A DNA stretch of 64,000 bases from Plantimonas leprariae (GTDB lineage Bacteria; Pseudomonadota; Alphaproteobacteria; Rhizobiales; Rhizobiaceae): positions 1-64,000 of the forward strand of contig NZ_VZDO01000009.1 in NCBI RefSeq assembly GCF_008802405.1, written 5' to 3'. The notes under the pieces are model-generated. The model was not told the DNA's origin, searched no databases, and saw nothing but the letters and a program-made list of their open reading frames with translations. Shown here in pieces: positions 42,701 through 50,586 of this stretch. Position numbers and translations under genes: made by a program. The first letter of the stretch is position 1; every line of letters starts with the position of its first letter.

Positions 42701-44583
42701 AACGGGTTCGGCGCGTCCGGACCGAGTGCGAAGGACCCCTTGCCGGCAAAGCGGACCGGCTGGTCGGCCTCGAGAACCAGCCAGACCGGAATGCGGTCGG
42801 CGAGTTCGTTGTTCGACCACTGCAGCGAGGCTTGTTCTCCGACACGGAAACCGGAGGTCTTCGACAGCGTCCATTCGAGCGCGCCGGCCAAGCTGCGCAG
42901 CGTCGCTCGTTCGGCTTCGCAGGCATTCCCGAGCTTGCGCGCGGACTGTCGCACCCGAGCCTGGAAAGGCGCCAGCCGGTCGGCGTCTCGCCAGCCGACG
43001 TTCGCGTCGACGACGGGCTCCGGTCCGCGCGTGGGAGGCGGCACGGCGAGCGACCTCGTCTGCAGGACGCCGCTGCGGGCGCCGGGGAAGGTCTTGTCCC
43101 GCCCTTTCTCGGACTTCAGGAAGCAGACCCGGCCGTTCCGGTTGAAGGTGAAGGCACGACACCCGACGGTCTCGCGGCACATGGCGAGGCAGTCGGCTTC
43201 GTCGATGCCACGAAGCGACGGGTCCGTCAGGCCGCCGCGAATGTCGGCTCCGCCGAGGTCGGTGTCGTCCAGGTAGGCCCACTTCTCGGCGTCGACCAGC
43301 CGAGAACGGTCGACCAGTTCGTCCGGCAGGCGTGCGGCTCGGCCGGCAAAGCCCCCCTCGCCGGACGCGGGCTTCGGCGAGGGAGCGTCGCAGCGCGCTT
43401 CCATCCGTCGACGCTCGGGACCGAAGCCGGCCAGCGTGAAGGCGACGGCGACGTCGGCGACCCGGACGTGCAGCACGCGCCCCTTCGACAGACGCTCCAG
43501 GACGGGCTGCGAACCCTTTCCCGTCAGGATGACGCGACCCGGACGGCCTTCGAGCGGCACGTCCGTGCCGGCGCCGTCGTCCGCGGCGAGCCGCGCTTTC
43601 GCCGGGATGGGCCCGTCGCCATCCGAGGGATCGAACTCGAGCGCCAGCCCGCCTTCCGGCCCACAGGCGAGATGGAGGCACGTCGCCTCCCCGCTGCGGT
43701 TGCCGGTACAGACCGTGCTTCCGGACGACCTCCGGTCCGCCGCCCAACCCGTCCCCACCAGCGTCACGCCGGACGCCGCGAGCCTGCCGACCTCCCCCTC
43801 CATGTCGGTCACGTGCGCCTTCCGGAGGGTATCGGGCGCTGTCCAGTCCCGGTCAGAGGCCCATGCGGCGAGGGCGGCGACGAAAGCGGGGTCCGATCGC
43901 CCGTCCTCCGGCCCGGAATAGTAACCGAGCTGCGCGAGCGCCGCCTTGGCCTTCGCGATCGTCACGACGTCCGGCGGGCTCGCCGCCGGAACGCCCGATC
44001 CTCGTTCCGCGATCTCCCTTTCCATGCTGTCGGCGTGCGACGACCGGATCCGGTTCGGCGCCTTCCAACCCCGGTCGGCCGCCCAGGCGGCCACCGCCTT
44101 GAGCGTCGCCTGGTCGACTTGTCCGTTCGCCTGCCCGGCGAAGTAGCCGAGCGTCGCGAGCGCCGACTGGACGCGCCGCACGTCGCCGTCCCCCGATGCC
44201 GGCGCGGCGGACGATGCCGGATCTCGTTCGCCCGCCTCCTTCTCCAAAGCGAGCAGGTGCTCGACGCGGAGGCTGCGCGGGGTCTTCCACCCGTGCGCCT
44301 CGGCCCAGTTCGATACCGCCCTCCAGGTCCCAGGGCCGACGGAGCCGTCGACGGGCGCGTCGGCGTAGCCGAGACTTCTCAACGCCTGCTGGAGCCGCCG
44401 GACTTCGGGTCGCGTCAATTGCGAGCGACCGTCGAAAGCCTGCCCAAGGTACTCGTCGCCCGACTGCGGATCCACGCCGCCCAAGATTTCCCGGACCGTT
44501 CCGACGAGGACGTCTCGCGACTGCGCCGCCGCGCCGGTCGACGCCAGGGCCAGAAGGAGCAGAATGGATTTCAGGACGCGCAT
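39709..44583 (-). CDS. Secreted caspase-fold (C14) protein with peptidoglycan-binding repeats, PAN and EF-hand
   Basis: 1,624 residues from ATG at 44583, chosen because it starts a signal peptide (LKSILLLLALASTGAAAQS); an upstream ATG at 44628 would spoil it. Three peptidoglycan-binding-like repeats at ~55-105, ~135-185 and ~210-260 (VRRLQQALRSLGYADAPVDG; VRRVQSALATLGYFAGQANG; KAALAQLGYYSGPEDGRSD). A PAN/Apple-like segment follows at ~440-500 (CLAMCRETVGCRAFTFNRN). The middle ~800 residues are beta-rich and unassigned. The C-terminal caspase domain starts at VLSIGVNTYQGAGLRSLNYA (~1400), with catalytic His in FLAGHGLQD (~1464) and Cys in FLDACHSG (~1515). A calcium-type EF loop DRNRNGRIEASE (~1581) follows. 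Confidence 0.88.
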   Translation of the reverse strand: MRVLKSILLLLALASTGAAAQSRDVLVGTVREILGGVDPQSGDEYLGQAFDGRSQLTRPEVRRLQQALRSLGYADAPVDGSVGPGTWRAVSNWAEAHGWKTPRSLRVEHLLALEKEAGERDPASSAAPASGDGDVRRVQSALATLGYFAGQANGQVDQATLKAVAAWAADRGWKAPNRIRSSHADSMEREIAERGSGVPAASPPDVVTIAKAKAALAQLGYYSGPEDGRSDPAFVAALAAWASDRDWTAPDTLRKAHVTDMEGEVGRLAASGVTLVGTGWAADRRSSGSTVCTGNRSGEATCLHLACGPEGGLALEFDPSDGDGPIPAKARLAADDGAGTDVPLEGRPGRVILTGKGSQPVLERLSKGRVLHVRVADVAVAFTLAGFGPERRRMEARCDAPSPKPASGEGGFAGRAARLPDELVDRSRLVDAEKWAYLDDTDLGGADIRGGLTDPSLRGIDEADCLAMCRETVGCRAFTFNRNGRVCFLKSEKGRDKTFPGARSGVLQTRSLAVPPPTRGPEPVVDANVGWRDADRLAPFQARVRQSARKLGNACEAERATLRSLAGALEWTLSKTSGFRVGEQASLQWSNNELADRIPVWLVLEADQPVRFAGKGSFALGPDAPNPFAIGTGLGHTRALVALATRGAGSQGSVKFAPLRSGPLDVSVSLVGYLRACEEELTLKATRETLDVAPAPAEIVLNTAEARTAFTLGIDVPAVSRRILLNDRRFLLLDATTGTEIAERAGTELRVSPTHRFVAVDNDGRTEIVDTIDGRTTATLNAGKLYWALGDSVVVTTRAPWAKVDVASTFGDHLRLAEQLTGAACCLAEPGETRISIDLENSTYAILGELGYRIGSLQNADFASVENSGGGYLSNGGGTAASHLRTLATLGMVSPVSLSRDFDAAGGFVDGEATDAVDTSGSEVPHPPAFEDRLRGSLAKVGLTVKTLGDTEQMAGDLRLADTVNSVPLSRALPEQLLRLGVTLDPMADGDVLLEPETKGETDHTHAMELPARLERSAPAMGRLEREAKAAGWRFRWSLPEEDDGLLADCGHVLLGDAGDTGNVGESFGPRDVVEVSRVATRRGAVWVARASCTAGATFGSLRPHAAFYVMDIGSAKSMKGSDAMVDGSEFFENNAHRLWYDHPFRIKANDDLLLTYAPGNGVITVRQRATRSMLWIGENLPNGDLLVDAWLTGDRRHAVQLNSDGNFYVHDLMKAGAVILSGRIVDDEVAVWTSDFRYDATAEAAALIDLKFPGRDEQFSLDRFGAALRVPDLTRAALEGSVPSAKEGDLGVPPSLAGEIALDSDGKVRANLRYEAGEVVRLSVLQDGVSTGTFESDRLNGTVTFERLKDTRLVSIVAFDARGLASLPVSVDLGPSPTRRATTRVLSIGVNTYQGAGLRSLNYALRDAGRVQELLSVRNDGEPPFAVETAPKDRRASPDAIVEATRRLLDGLEPGDHAVIFLAGHGLQDAKGRFYFGTSLTDPADLEGTALAFERLERLFQSTDARITIFLDACHSGAAGTGAFATNDDLAGNFARSRSNVTVLAAAKGRQESEGSREVGGLFTDAIAAVLGAERDRYDRNRNGRIEASELYRGVKARVVRASGGRQTPWMVGSRMVGDYALF

Positions 44584-44779
44584 GTCGACGATTCGTCCTC
44601 GCGGGCCGACCCGATCCGAGATTGGCAAGAAGGACGAACTTACTCAAGGGAATATCCACCCTCGTCGATTAAGTTAGTCGTGCTTCGAATGCCGCTTCCC
44701 ACGAGCATCCTCTTCGGGCGAGAAGCGATGAAATGTGGAACGACCTTATCACTAGGAACCTCGTCGCGTTTCGCGCGAT

Positions 44780-45082
44780 ATGCGGGTGATGGGCATGTCC
44801 GTGGTTGATGGGATGTTCGTCTTGAAGGTGCACGTCAGAGCCGAGATCAACGACGACCGGCTGGTCTATCAACTCCTCGTGCTGCGGTCGGGCGTCTACG
44901 ACATCAAGGTCGAAGAACAATTCGCCATCCGTCTCGGGGACACGCTCGTGATCACCCGGACGTTTCCCGAAATCATTCTCAAGATCTTTAGGCCGAAGGA
45001 GACGCGCCGGTCGCGAACCGTCGGCGGGACAGGAAGGAACGCTGAACCGCGTGCGACGAGCGATCGCAGGCGGGCCGCGTAG
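44780..45082 (+). CDS. Hypothetical protein preceding the ART-like gene
   Basis: 100 residues from ATG at 44780; ATG at 44789, 44795 or 44810 could equally be the start. The core FVLKVHVRAEINDDRLVYQL, VYDIKVEEQFAIRLGDTLVI is beta-strand-like, and the end is basic. It stops 2 bases before the TTG of the ART-like gene, so they form a unit. No family recognised. As a small gene upstream of a putative ADP-ribosyltransferase it is a possible antidote, by analogy only. Confidence 0.55.
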   Translation: MRVMGMSVVDGMFVLKVHVRAEINDDRLVYQLLVLRSGVYDIKVEEQFAIRLGDTLVITRTFPEIILKIFRPKETRRSRTVGGTGRNAEPRATSDRRRAA

Positions 45083-45084
45083 CG

Positions 45085-45447
45085 TTGCCGCTGTACCATG
45101 CGACATGGCGCGAACGGTTGCCGGCCATCAGGCGAGAGGGTATCCGCGCGGACGTCGCCACGAAGAACCACTCATGCGAGAACGGCGTCTATCTCGCCGA
45201 CTCTCCCTTGGCCGCCGCATATTTCCTGATCGAAGCCTACGTCCAGCGAGGGCGGGCAGTCTCCGATCCAGCCGAGCGTGCATCGGCTATCGTCATCATC
45301 GTCGTCGACGATGCGAGGTTCGATCGTTCGGCTCTCGAACCCGATCCCGGTTTCACTTATCCGGTCTTCCGGACCTTCGTCCATCCAGGACGGATCGACG
45401 TGCGGAACGCGACAATCATCGGCGTGAATGACCTACTCGAACGGTGA
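45085..45447 (+). CDS. ADP-ribosyltransferase-like (Tpt1/ART fold) protein
   Basis: 120 residues from TTG at 45085. It has the ART/Tpt1-like order: MPLYHATWRERLPAIRREGI (first strand with the YHAT histidine), GVYLADSPLAAAYFLIEAY (the GVYLx strand and following helix), SAIVIIVVDDARFD, and an ending PVFRTFVHPGRIDVRNATII with the I.P..I strand. NAD-binding residues H (4) and Y are visible; the third catalytic residue is not clear. Possible roles are a toxin or an RNA/protein-modifying enzyme. The preceding gene ends 2 bases upstream. Confidence 0.6.
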   Translation: MPLYHATWRERLPAIRREGIRADVATKNHSCENGVYLADSPLAAAYFLIEAYVQRGRAVSDPAERASAIVIIVVDDARFDRSALEPDPGFTYPVFRTFVHPGRIDVRNATIIGVNDLLER

Positions 45448-45836
45448 CCGTCTGCGAGCCGGTCGTCTGTCGGCACGGGCGCACGTCGGACCCGAGACCA
45501 GTCCCACGAATCGTCTCGAACGGCACTGGGACAGCTCTCGGCCGAGTAGTCGACATGTCGCCGCGAAGGTTGCGAGGTCGGTCGCCGGAGTCGCTAGTTT
45601 CTATTCGTCGCGTGGACCCCGCTTCCCGACATACCGGGGATCATCGCGTTCAACCAGTCGGCCATTCTTCCGTCCGCTGTCCCGGGGCCACACGGTGTCG
45701 GCGTGAGCAGGGTGCAATCCCGCACGCCCGGCATCTGCTGGAGACGGTCCTAGGCTTCCGATGGCGGCGGGAAGAGTACGAAACCGCCTAGTGGGTGACA
45801 GCGGACGATCCGGCCCCCCGAAACCCATCCGAGCGT
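45448..45836. other. Gap without a supported gene
   Basis: Short frames on both strands give Arg/Ser/Pro-rich translations. No RNA gene or repeat stands out. Confidence 0.45.
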
Positions 45837-46300
45837 TTATCGATACTTTTCCACAGTGTATGTCTTTGCGTCTTGCGACTTCTTCACGGCATGGTGCTGA
45901 GGGCTGGCGAGACATGCGTCGCCGACCAACAGGAGCAGTTCGGTAGGCGTGGTGATCCTGATCGGGTAGTCGGGCGAGCATTTCTCCTCCGACCCGAGTA
46001 TGGTCGGTCCCTGTCGTACTCCTGGTTCGCTGCCCACTCCAATACGAGCATTCGACGATCCTGGACCGGTGGAACTTCCGTATGGTCCACGAATGTCGGA
46101 TGGGCTTCGTAGTCGAGTTCGACGACGATATCGCCGCGCTGGAGACGCCAGGAGCACGAGTGCGGGTTGTCCGGGGTCTCGAGTAAGCAGGAACCAGCGA
46201 AGCCCCATCGTCTAAACCGTTTCGCGAGCCAGACTGCGCCCCACAGCTCCCAGAAAGTGTTCAAGTCGACGGGCGGATAGTGCGATCGGTCGGATTCCAC
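45837..46300 (-). pseudogene. Broken nuclease-like gene
   Basis: From ATG at 46300 the minus strand reads LNTFWELWGAVWLAKRFRRW, VVELDYEAHPTF, MLVLEWAANQEYDRDRP. At ~46,010 the good frame shifts, continuing SPDYPIRITTPTELLLLVGD, ACLASPQHHAVKKS to TAA at 45837. The order resembles a DUF2357/McrC-like PD-(D/E)xK region (ExW-L start; PD...GDA), but the lysine of the DxK motif is not there (GDAC). One frameshift and the short length suggest a decayed gene. It is divergent from the TniQ operon. Confidence 0.5.
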
Positions 46301-46326
46301 GGTCGAGATGGATTCGGAGAGCCGTC

Positions 46327-46533
46327 ATGTCCTTTCCCTTCTTCGTGCCCGGCGTTCCCGTCGGCCACGAGTCCGACGACCTCGCGACCCTGGAACGGCT
46401 GGTGCGAGACCGGCGAGAGGTGGAACCGGCGAACGCGATGCTTCGCGAGGAGGCGGCGGCCTTCCTGAAGGCGAAGCAGGCCATCGCCGAGCGCGGCGGA
46501 AGCAGGCGGGGCCAGAAGGTGACTGGCCGGTGA
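46327..46533 (+). CDS. Small protein preceding the TniQ-like gene
   Basis: 68 residues from ATG at 46327, with GGAG at 46316-46319. A proline-rich start (FPFFVPGVPVGHESDD) leads to one long helix (LERLVRDRREVEPANAMLRE, AFLKAKQAIAERGG). It overlaps the TniQ-like GTG by 4 bases, so they are co-translated. No family recognised. Confidence 0.6.
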   Translation: MSFPFFVPGVPVGHESDDLATLERLVRDRREVEPANAMLREEAAAFLKAKQAIAERGGSRRGQKVTGR

Positions 46534-48088
46534 GCCGGCTCGCCATTACCGTTCCGTTCAACGTCGGCGAAACGCCGGGCTCGCTCGTCTATCGTCTCGC
46601 CCGCGTCAACGGCCTCGACGACGCGGAATCGTTCTCCCGGAGCGTCGACCTGGACCTGCGAGGCGTCCTACGTGGCCGATCCGACGCTCTCGGCAGGCTC
46701 GCGGACCTGACCGCGCGTACTGTGCCCGAGTTGTCGGAATGGGCGACGCGGGTGACGTGGACGACGAGGCGACCCTTCGCCGGGAACGGATGGGCAGGCG
46801 GTGGTCGACGCGGTCGGGATACGTCGTCTGCGGCGAATGCCTGGACGAGGATGTGTCCGACGACACGCTTCCTTTCGGCTGCCGCACCTGGCGGCGTGGC
46901 TGGTGGGGCGTGGCGGGACTTCGCACCTGCCCCATCCATGACCGGCCGCTTCGTCGGGTAGACATGTCCTCCCCATGGGACAGCCGCGTTCGCCATGTGC
47001 GTGACGATGCGTCGTCGTCGCGTCCGCGGAGCGACTGGTCGTCCAGCGGCCACCGCCGACCCTCTTCATTCGAAATCTACATGCGCGCCAGGATCGAATT
47101 CGGCGAACGGTCGTCGACCTTCCTCGACGACCTGCCGATGGGGGTTGTCAGGCGTCTCTGCGAACAGGTCGGGCTGCTCTCTTCGTCCGACACGCTAGGA
47201 CGGTACCTGTACCAGTCCGACGACGAGCTGCACGCGGCCGAGGCGGCAGGATACGAGGTGGCCGGAAGCGGTCTCGACGACCTGTGCGCCGTCATCGAGT
47301 CCGCCCTTGTGCGTCCGGGCGGATCCTGCAGCGCCGACGAGGCCTGGAACATGACCACGCGGATCTCGAGGCTGTTCGTCGAGGACGGCTATTCCGCTCA
47401 CGACATCGGACCGATACGGAACGTCCTCGGGGAACTGCTCTGCCGCTTCGGCGGGACGCGGGGCGCCTTCCCGACGACGTCGTCGCCGTCGCCGGAAGTC
47501 AGGATCGACCTTTCCAGCTTCTCGGCAAGGTGCGGCACGACGCCTGCCAAGGTCCGCGACATGCTTGTCCGGACGGGGTTGATCGACGAAGGGCTGGCAC
47601 GGCTGCGAGCGAACCGGTTGTTCGTTCCGGCGCGATGGGTCGAGAAGGTCGTCACGATGTTGGAAGGCGCGAGGTGGGTGTCGGCGGCCGCCGCCTCAAT
47701 CCACATGCCGACGCCGGTGTTGGTGGATCTGGTCGAGGCCGGCCTCGTCGAGCATATGGGTGCAACCGGCATTCCGGAAGCCGGGCTGCGGATCGCGAAC
47801 GATGCCGTCGCGGACTTCATGAAGCGCCTCGAACGAGCTGCCTCGTCGCGAGCCTGCGACGCCGTCTCCGTCGGAACCGGCGATGCCGACACCATACCGA
47901 CGGTCGCCGAAAGGACCGGAGTCGTCGCGGCCGAGATCGTGAAGGGGGTGATGGACGGCCGCATCGCATGCGACCTCCCGAAACACGCGGCGGCGGATTT
48001 TCGATCGTTCCTCGTGAGGGAGGAAGAAGTCCGGTGTCGTTCAGGCGTCACTTGTCGTGCTGACGACGAAGCTGCTTGCGAACCGTGA
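46530..48088 (+). pseudogene. TniQ/TnsD-like target-selection protein, frameshifted
   Basis: GTG at 46530 starts a TniQ N-terminus (ITVPFNVGETPGSLVYRLAR; LGRLADLTARTVPELSEWAT). Between ~46,740 and 46,790 the coherent frame shifts by -1, continuing SGYVVCGECLDEDVSD, CRTWRRGWWGVAGLRTCPIH to the stop at 48086-48088. The zinc pattern C-x2-C ... C-x2-H of TniQ is complete across the shift, and ~400 further residues with HTH-like stretches follow (ARCGTTPAKVRDMLVRTGL). TniQ proteins guide Tn7/Tn5053-type insertion. A single lesion could be mutation, sequencing error or recoding. Confidence 0.7.
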
Positions 48089-48177
48089 CCACACGCGCCA
48101 AGCTGAATTTTCGGGGGGCGGATCTGCACGGGACCAGACGACGACGCCGGTCTGGAACGACAAGAACAGACCATCGA

Positions 48178-48201
48178 CCCCGCCGAGAGGTGGGGTTTTT
48201 T
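48178..48201 (+). terminator. Rho-independent terminator after the TniQ-like gene
   Basis: Stem CCCCGCC 48178-48184 with GGTGGGG 48189-48195 (one G-T pair), four-base loop, then six T bases. It lies 90 bases after the TniQ-like stop. Confidence 0.75.
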
Positions 48202-48244
48202 ATTGCCTACGATACGGCGACCAGACGCTTGGACGACTGGAACT

Positions 48245-48355
48245 GCTGTAGATCTATGTTGCCAGACACAGTCATCGTCGTGCCATCAGAACAACCCAGG
48301 CATTAGGAAACAACGGGTTACGTTGGTTTTACTGCAAACCAACGTGCCCTTCACA
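48245..48355 (-). repeat. Right-end repeat cluster
   Basis: Reading inward on the minus strand: GGCACGTTGGTTTGCAG at 48348-48332 within the terminal repeat, a weaker GGCACGACGATGACTG at 48284-48269, and GGCAACATAGATCTACAGC at 48263-48245 (13 of 19 matches to the third left-end unit). Spacing is wider than at the left end, an asymmetry also known from Tn7. Confidence 0.5.
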
Positions 48356-48363
48356 GCGACATC
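48356..48363. repeat. 8-bp target-site duplication, right copy
   Basis: GCGACATC, identical to 37965-37972, directly after the CA terminus. Confidence 0.75.
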
Positions 48364-48509
48364 GCGGCAGCCTCACCGGAACGGAACCGCGACACGGTCC
48401 TTTTCCGGCAGGGTCGCCGTTCGCCGGACGCGCGCCGCTTCCGTTTCCCGCATCTTCCGTCCGTTCGGCACACCGCCGCTCGGACCTCTCGCCGGATCTC
48501 GCCGACGCC

Positions 48510-49166
48510 ATGTGCAATCTCTATTCGATCACCACGCCGCAGACGGCGCTGCGCGAGTTCCTGAACGCCGTCATCGACAAGACCGGCAACCTGCGCACGC
48601 TGCCCGGCGTCTTTCCGGACACGGAAGCCCCGATCGTGCGCAACGGCGGCGAAGGCCGCGAACTCGCGATGGCGCGCTGGGGCATGCCGTCGCCGCGCTT
48701 TGTGCTGGAGGGCAAGAAGACCGACCCCGGCGTCACCAACATCCGCAACACCGCTTCGGCACACTGGCGGCGCTGGCTCGGCCCCGCGCACCGCTGCCTC
48801 GTGCCGTTCACCAGCTTCTCGGAATACGACACGGTGGAGGGCAGGAAGGTGCCGGTCTGGTTCGCGCTGAGCGAAGACCGGCCGCTCGCCTGCTTCGCCG
48901 GCATCTGGACGCAATGGACCAGCACCCGCAAACTGAAGGAGGGCGAGGTGACGGTGGACGCCTACGGCTTCCTCACCACCGATCCAAACAGGGAGGTGAA
49001 GGCCATCCACCCGAAGGCGATGCCGGTGATCCTGACGGAGCCGGACGAGATCGATCTCTGGCTCAACGCCGACTGGAAGGAAGCCGCGAAGCTCCAGCGC
49101 CCGCTGCCGGACGGCGCGCTGACGATCGTCGCCAAGGGCGAGCGGCAGGACGGTGCCGAGGGCTGA
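48510..49166 (+). CDS. SRAP-domain abasic-site crosslinking protein (YedK/HMCES)
   Basis: 218 residues from ATG at 48510. Cys2, which forms the DNA crosslink, directly follows Met (MCNLYSITT). Then come RWGMPSPRFVLEGKK, NIRNTASAHWRRWLG, the catalytic Glu in PFTSFSEYD and the His in IHPKAMPVILTEPDE. SRAP proteins shield abasic sites in single-stranded DNA. It stands next to the transposon insertion site; its promoter must lie in the ~150 bases between the duplication and the ATG. Confidence 0.93.
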   Translation: MCNLYSITTPQTALREFLNAVIDKTGNLRTLPGVFPDTEAPIVRNGGEGRELAMARWGMPSPRFVLEGKKTDPGVTNIRNTASAHWRRWLGPAHRCLVPFTSFSEYDTVEGRKVPVWFALSEDRPLACFAGIWTQWTSTRKLKEGEVTVDAYGFLTTDPNREVKAIHPKAMPVILTEPDEIDLWLNADWKEAAKLQRPLPDGALTIVAKGERQDGAEG

Positions 49167-49172
49167 TCTGCT

Positions 49173-50495
49173 TCAGGCCGCCTCGCCGGGGAGAAAGCGG
49201 GCGTCCTCGGCGTCGAGGTCGCGGCGCATGCGGGTCACCAGGTAGCTCTCCTCCGGCACGCAGTTCGCGTAGGTCAGCTTCTCGCCCTTCGCGATCGGAC
49301 GGGTGACGCGGGCTTTTTCCGCGAGACCCAGCGGCAGCGCCTTCGCCGCGCGCGCATCCCCCCAGGTCATCGCGAAGCCGCGATAGTCGGTCTCGCCGAT
49401 CCGGCCCAGCACGTCGCCGGGCTGGAGGTCGCGCTTGGCAACCGCGGCGCATTCCGCCACCGGATGGTCCACCGGCTGCAGGTCCGGCGCGCCGTGCATC
49501 ACCGCCTTGATGGCGGAGAGCGGCACTTCGAGGCTGGTGAGATGGAAGGGCCGCGACAGCACGTAGCAGGGGCCGGGGCCGACTTTCAGGTCTGTGATCC
49601 GCTCCAGCACCCGCGGATGGCTCGGCTTGACGATGGCGAAGACCCCCGGCGCGACGCCCCTGCCGATCGTGTAGTCGACGCAGCCGGAGCGCGACAGGAT
49701 GCCGCCGTCGGCCTTCGAGCAGAGCACCTGCGCGAGATCCTCCAGCGTCGCCGCCGGCCCGTGCATGCCGGGAACGTCCGGCACGAGGCCGGTGGCGTTG
49801 GCGATCGCCACCATCTCGACCATGGTCTTCGAGCCGTCGACGAACTCGACGAGGACGCGGGCGTTCATGTTGCGCCGCGCCGCCTCCTCCTCGAACTCGG
49901 TCGGCATCGCGTCGAACTTCAGGGCGTTGTTCTTGCCCTTGCCGGCCGCGACGACCTCGAAGCCGAGCGCTTGGGCCAGGCCGATCAGTTCCACCGTCGC
50001 CGCCGGCTCGTCGCCCGCCGCCCCGGTATAGACGACACCGGCCCGCGCCGCCTCGCGCTTCAGGAGCCGGCCGATGGTGATGTCCGCCTCGACATTCAGC
50101 ATCACGACATGCTTGCCGTTGCGGAATGCCTCCAGCGCGATCATCGTGCCGGTGTTCGGGTTGCCGGTCGCGTCGATCACCACCTGCACGCGGCCGGAGG
50201 CGCAAAGGGTGCGGAAGTCCTCGGCATAGGCGACGCGGCCCGACTCGATCGCGCGGTCGATGTCCGCGGCCGTGTCGGCGCCCGTCCATTCGAGCCCGGC
50301 CATCGCCATCGCCGCCTCGACGCGGGCCGAGGACGTGGCCGAGATCGCGCCGAGCCGGATGCCCGGCATCAGGGCGCACTGGACGGCGAGATCGGTGCCC
50401 ATCTGGCCGGCGCCGACGACCCCCAGCGTCACCGGTCCGTGCCGGTCGGCATGGACCTTCAGTTCCGCCGCGAGGCCGACCGTCGCAATCGTCAT
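49173..50495 (-). CDS. NAD(P)-dependent oxidoreductase with SAF domain
   Basis: 440 residues from ATG at 50495. Rossmann loop GVVGAGQMGTDLAVQCALMP (~24-43), then IDATGNPNTGTMIALEAFRN and NVEADITIGRLLKREA, as in homoserine-dehydrogenase-like enzymes. A C-terminal SAF-type segment AECAAVAKRDLQPGDVLGRI, YRGFAMTWGDARAAKALPLG ends it. Related proteins act in rare sugar or sugar-acid pathways. No sugar genes adjoin it, so the substrate remains open. It converges on the SRAP gene. Confidence 0.8.
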   Translation of the reverse strand: MTIATVGLAAELKVHADRHGPVTLGVVGAGQMGTDLAVQCALMPGIRLGAISATSSARVEAAMAMAGLEWTGADTAADIDRAIESGRVAYAEDFRTLCASGRVQVVIDATGNPNTGTMIALEAFRNGKHVVMLNVEADITIGRLLKREAARAGVVYTGAAGDEPAATVELIGLAQALGFEVVAAGKGKNNALKFDAMPTEFEEEAARRNMNARVLVEFVDGSKTMVEMVAIANATGLVPDVPGMHGPAATLEDLAQVLCSKADGGILSRSGCVDYTIGRGVAPGVFAIVKPSHPRVLERITDLKVGPGPCYVLSRPFHLTSLEVPLSAIKAVMHGAPDLQPVDHPVAECAAVAKRDLQPGDVLGRIGETDYRGFAMTWGDARAAKALPLGLAEKARVTRPIAKGEKLTYANCVPEESYLVTRMRRDLDAEDARFLPGEAA

Positions 50496-50586
50496 GGGAA
50501 ACGTCTCCGTTCGATCCCGTGGTCTTACACGGTTTCGCGGGCAAGACGAACGCGTTCCTTTGCCGGCGAAGCAGGCGCGGCCGGTT

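Larger units (their letters stand above)
37973..48355. mobile_element. 10.4-kb TniQ-bearing transposon-like element
   Basis: The ends are 5'-TG...CA-3'. The outer 24 bases of each end match at 21 positions in inverted orientation (left 37973-37996, right 48332-48355), sharing GGCACG and TTGGTTTGCAG-type cores, and are flanked by the 8-bp repeat GCGACATC. Repeated GGCAC...GTTTGCAG units stand behind each end. Contents: caspase-fold operon, ART-like pair, broken nuclease-like gene, frameshifted TniQ-like gene. No TnsA/B/C, TniA/B or IstA-like transposase is seen, so it is non-autonomous or decayed. The insertion separates the TetR/RND operon from the SRAP gene. Confidence 0.8.

Noticed and set aside
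44584-44628. Upstream ATG of the caspase gene
   Set aside because: It would place 15 polar residues before the signal peptide.
48120-48165. CCAGAC/GTCTGG hairpin as a second terminator
   Set aside because: No T-tract follows; the nearby 48178-48201 structure is the better terminator.
37973-48355. CRISPR-associated transposon
   Set aside because: No repeat-spacer array or Cas gene is present inside the element or near it.
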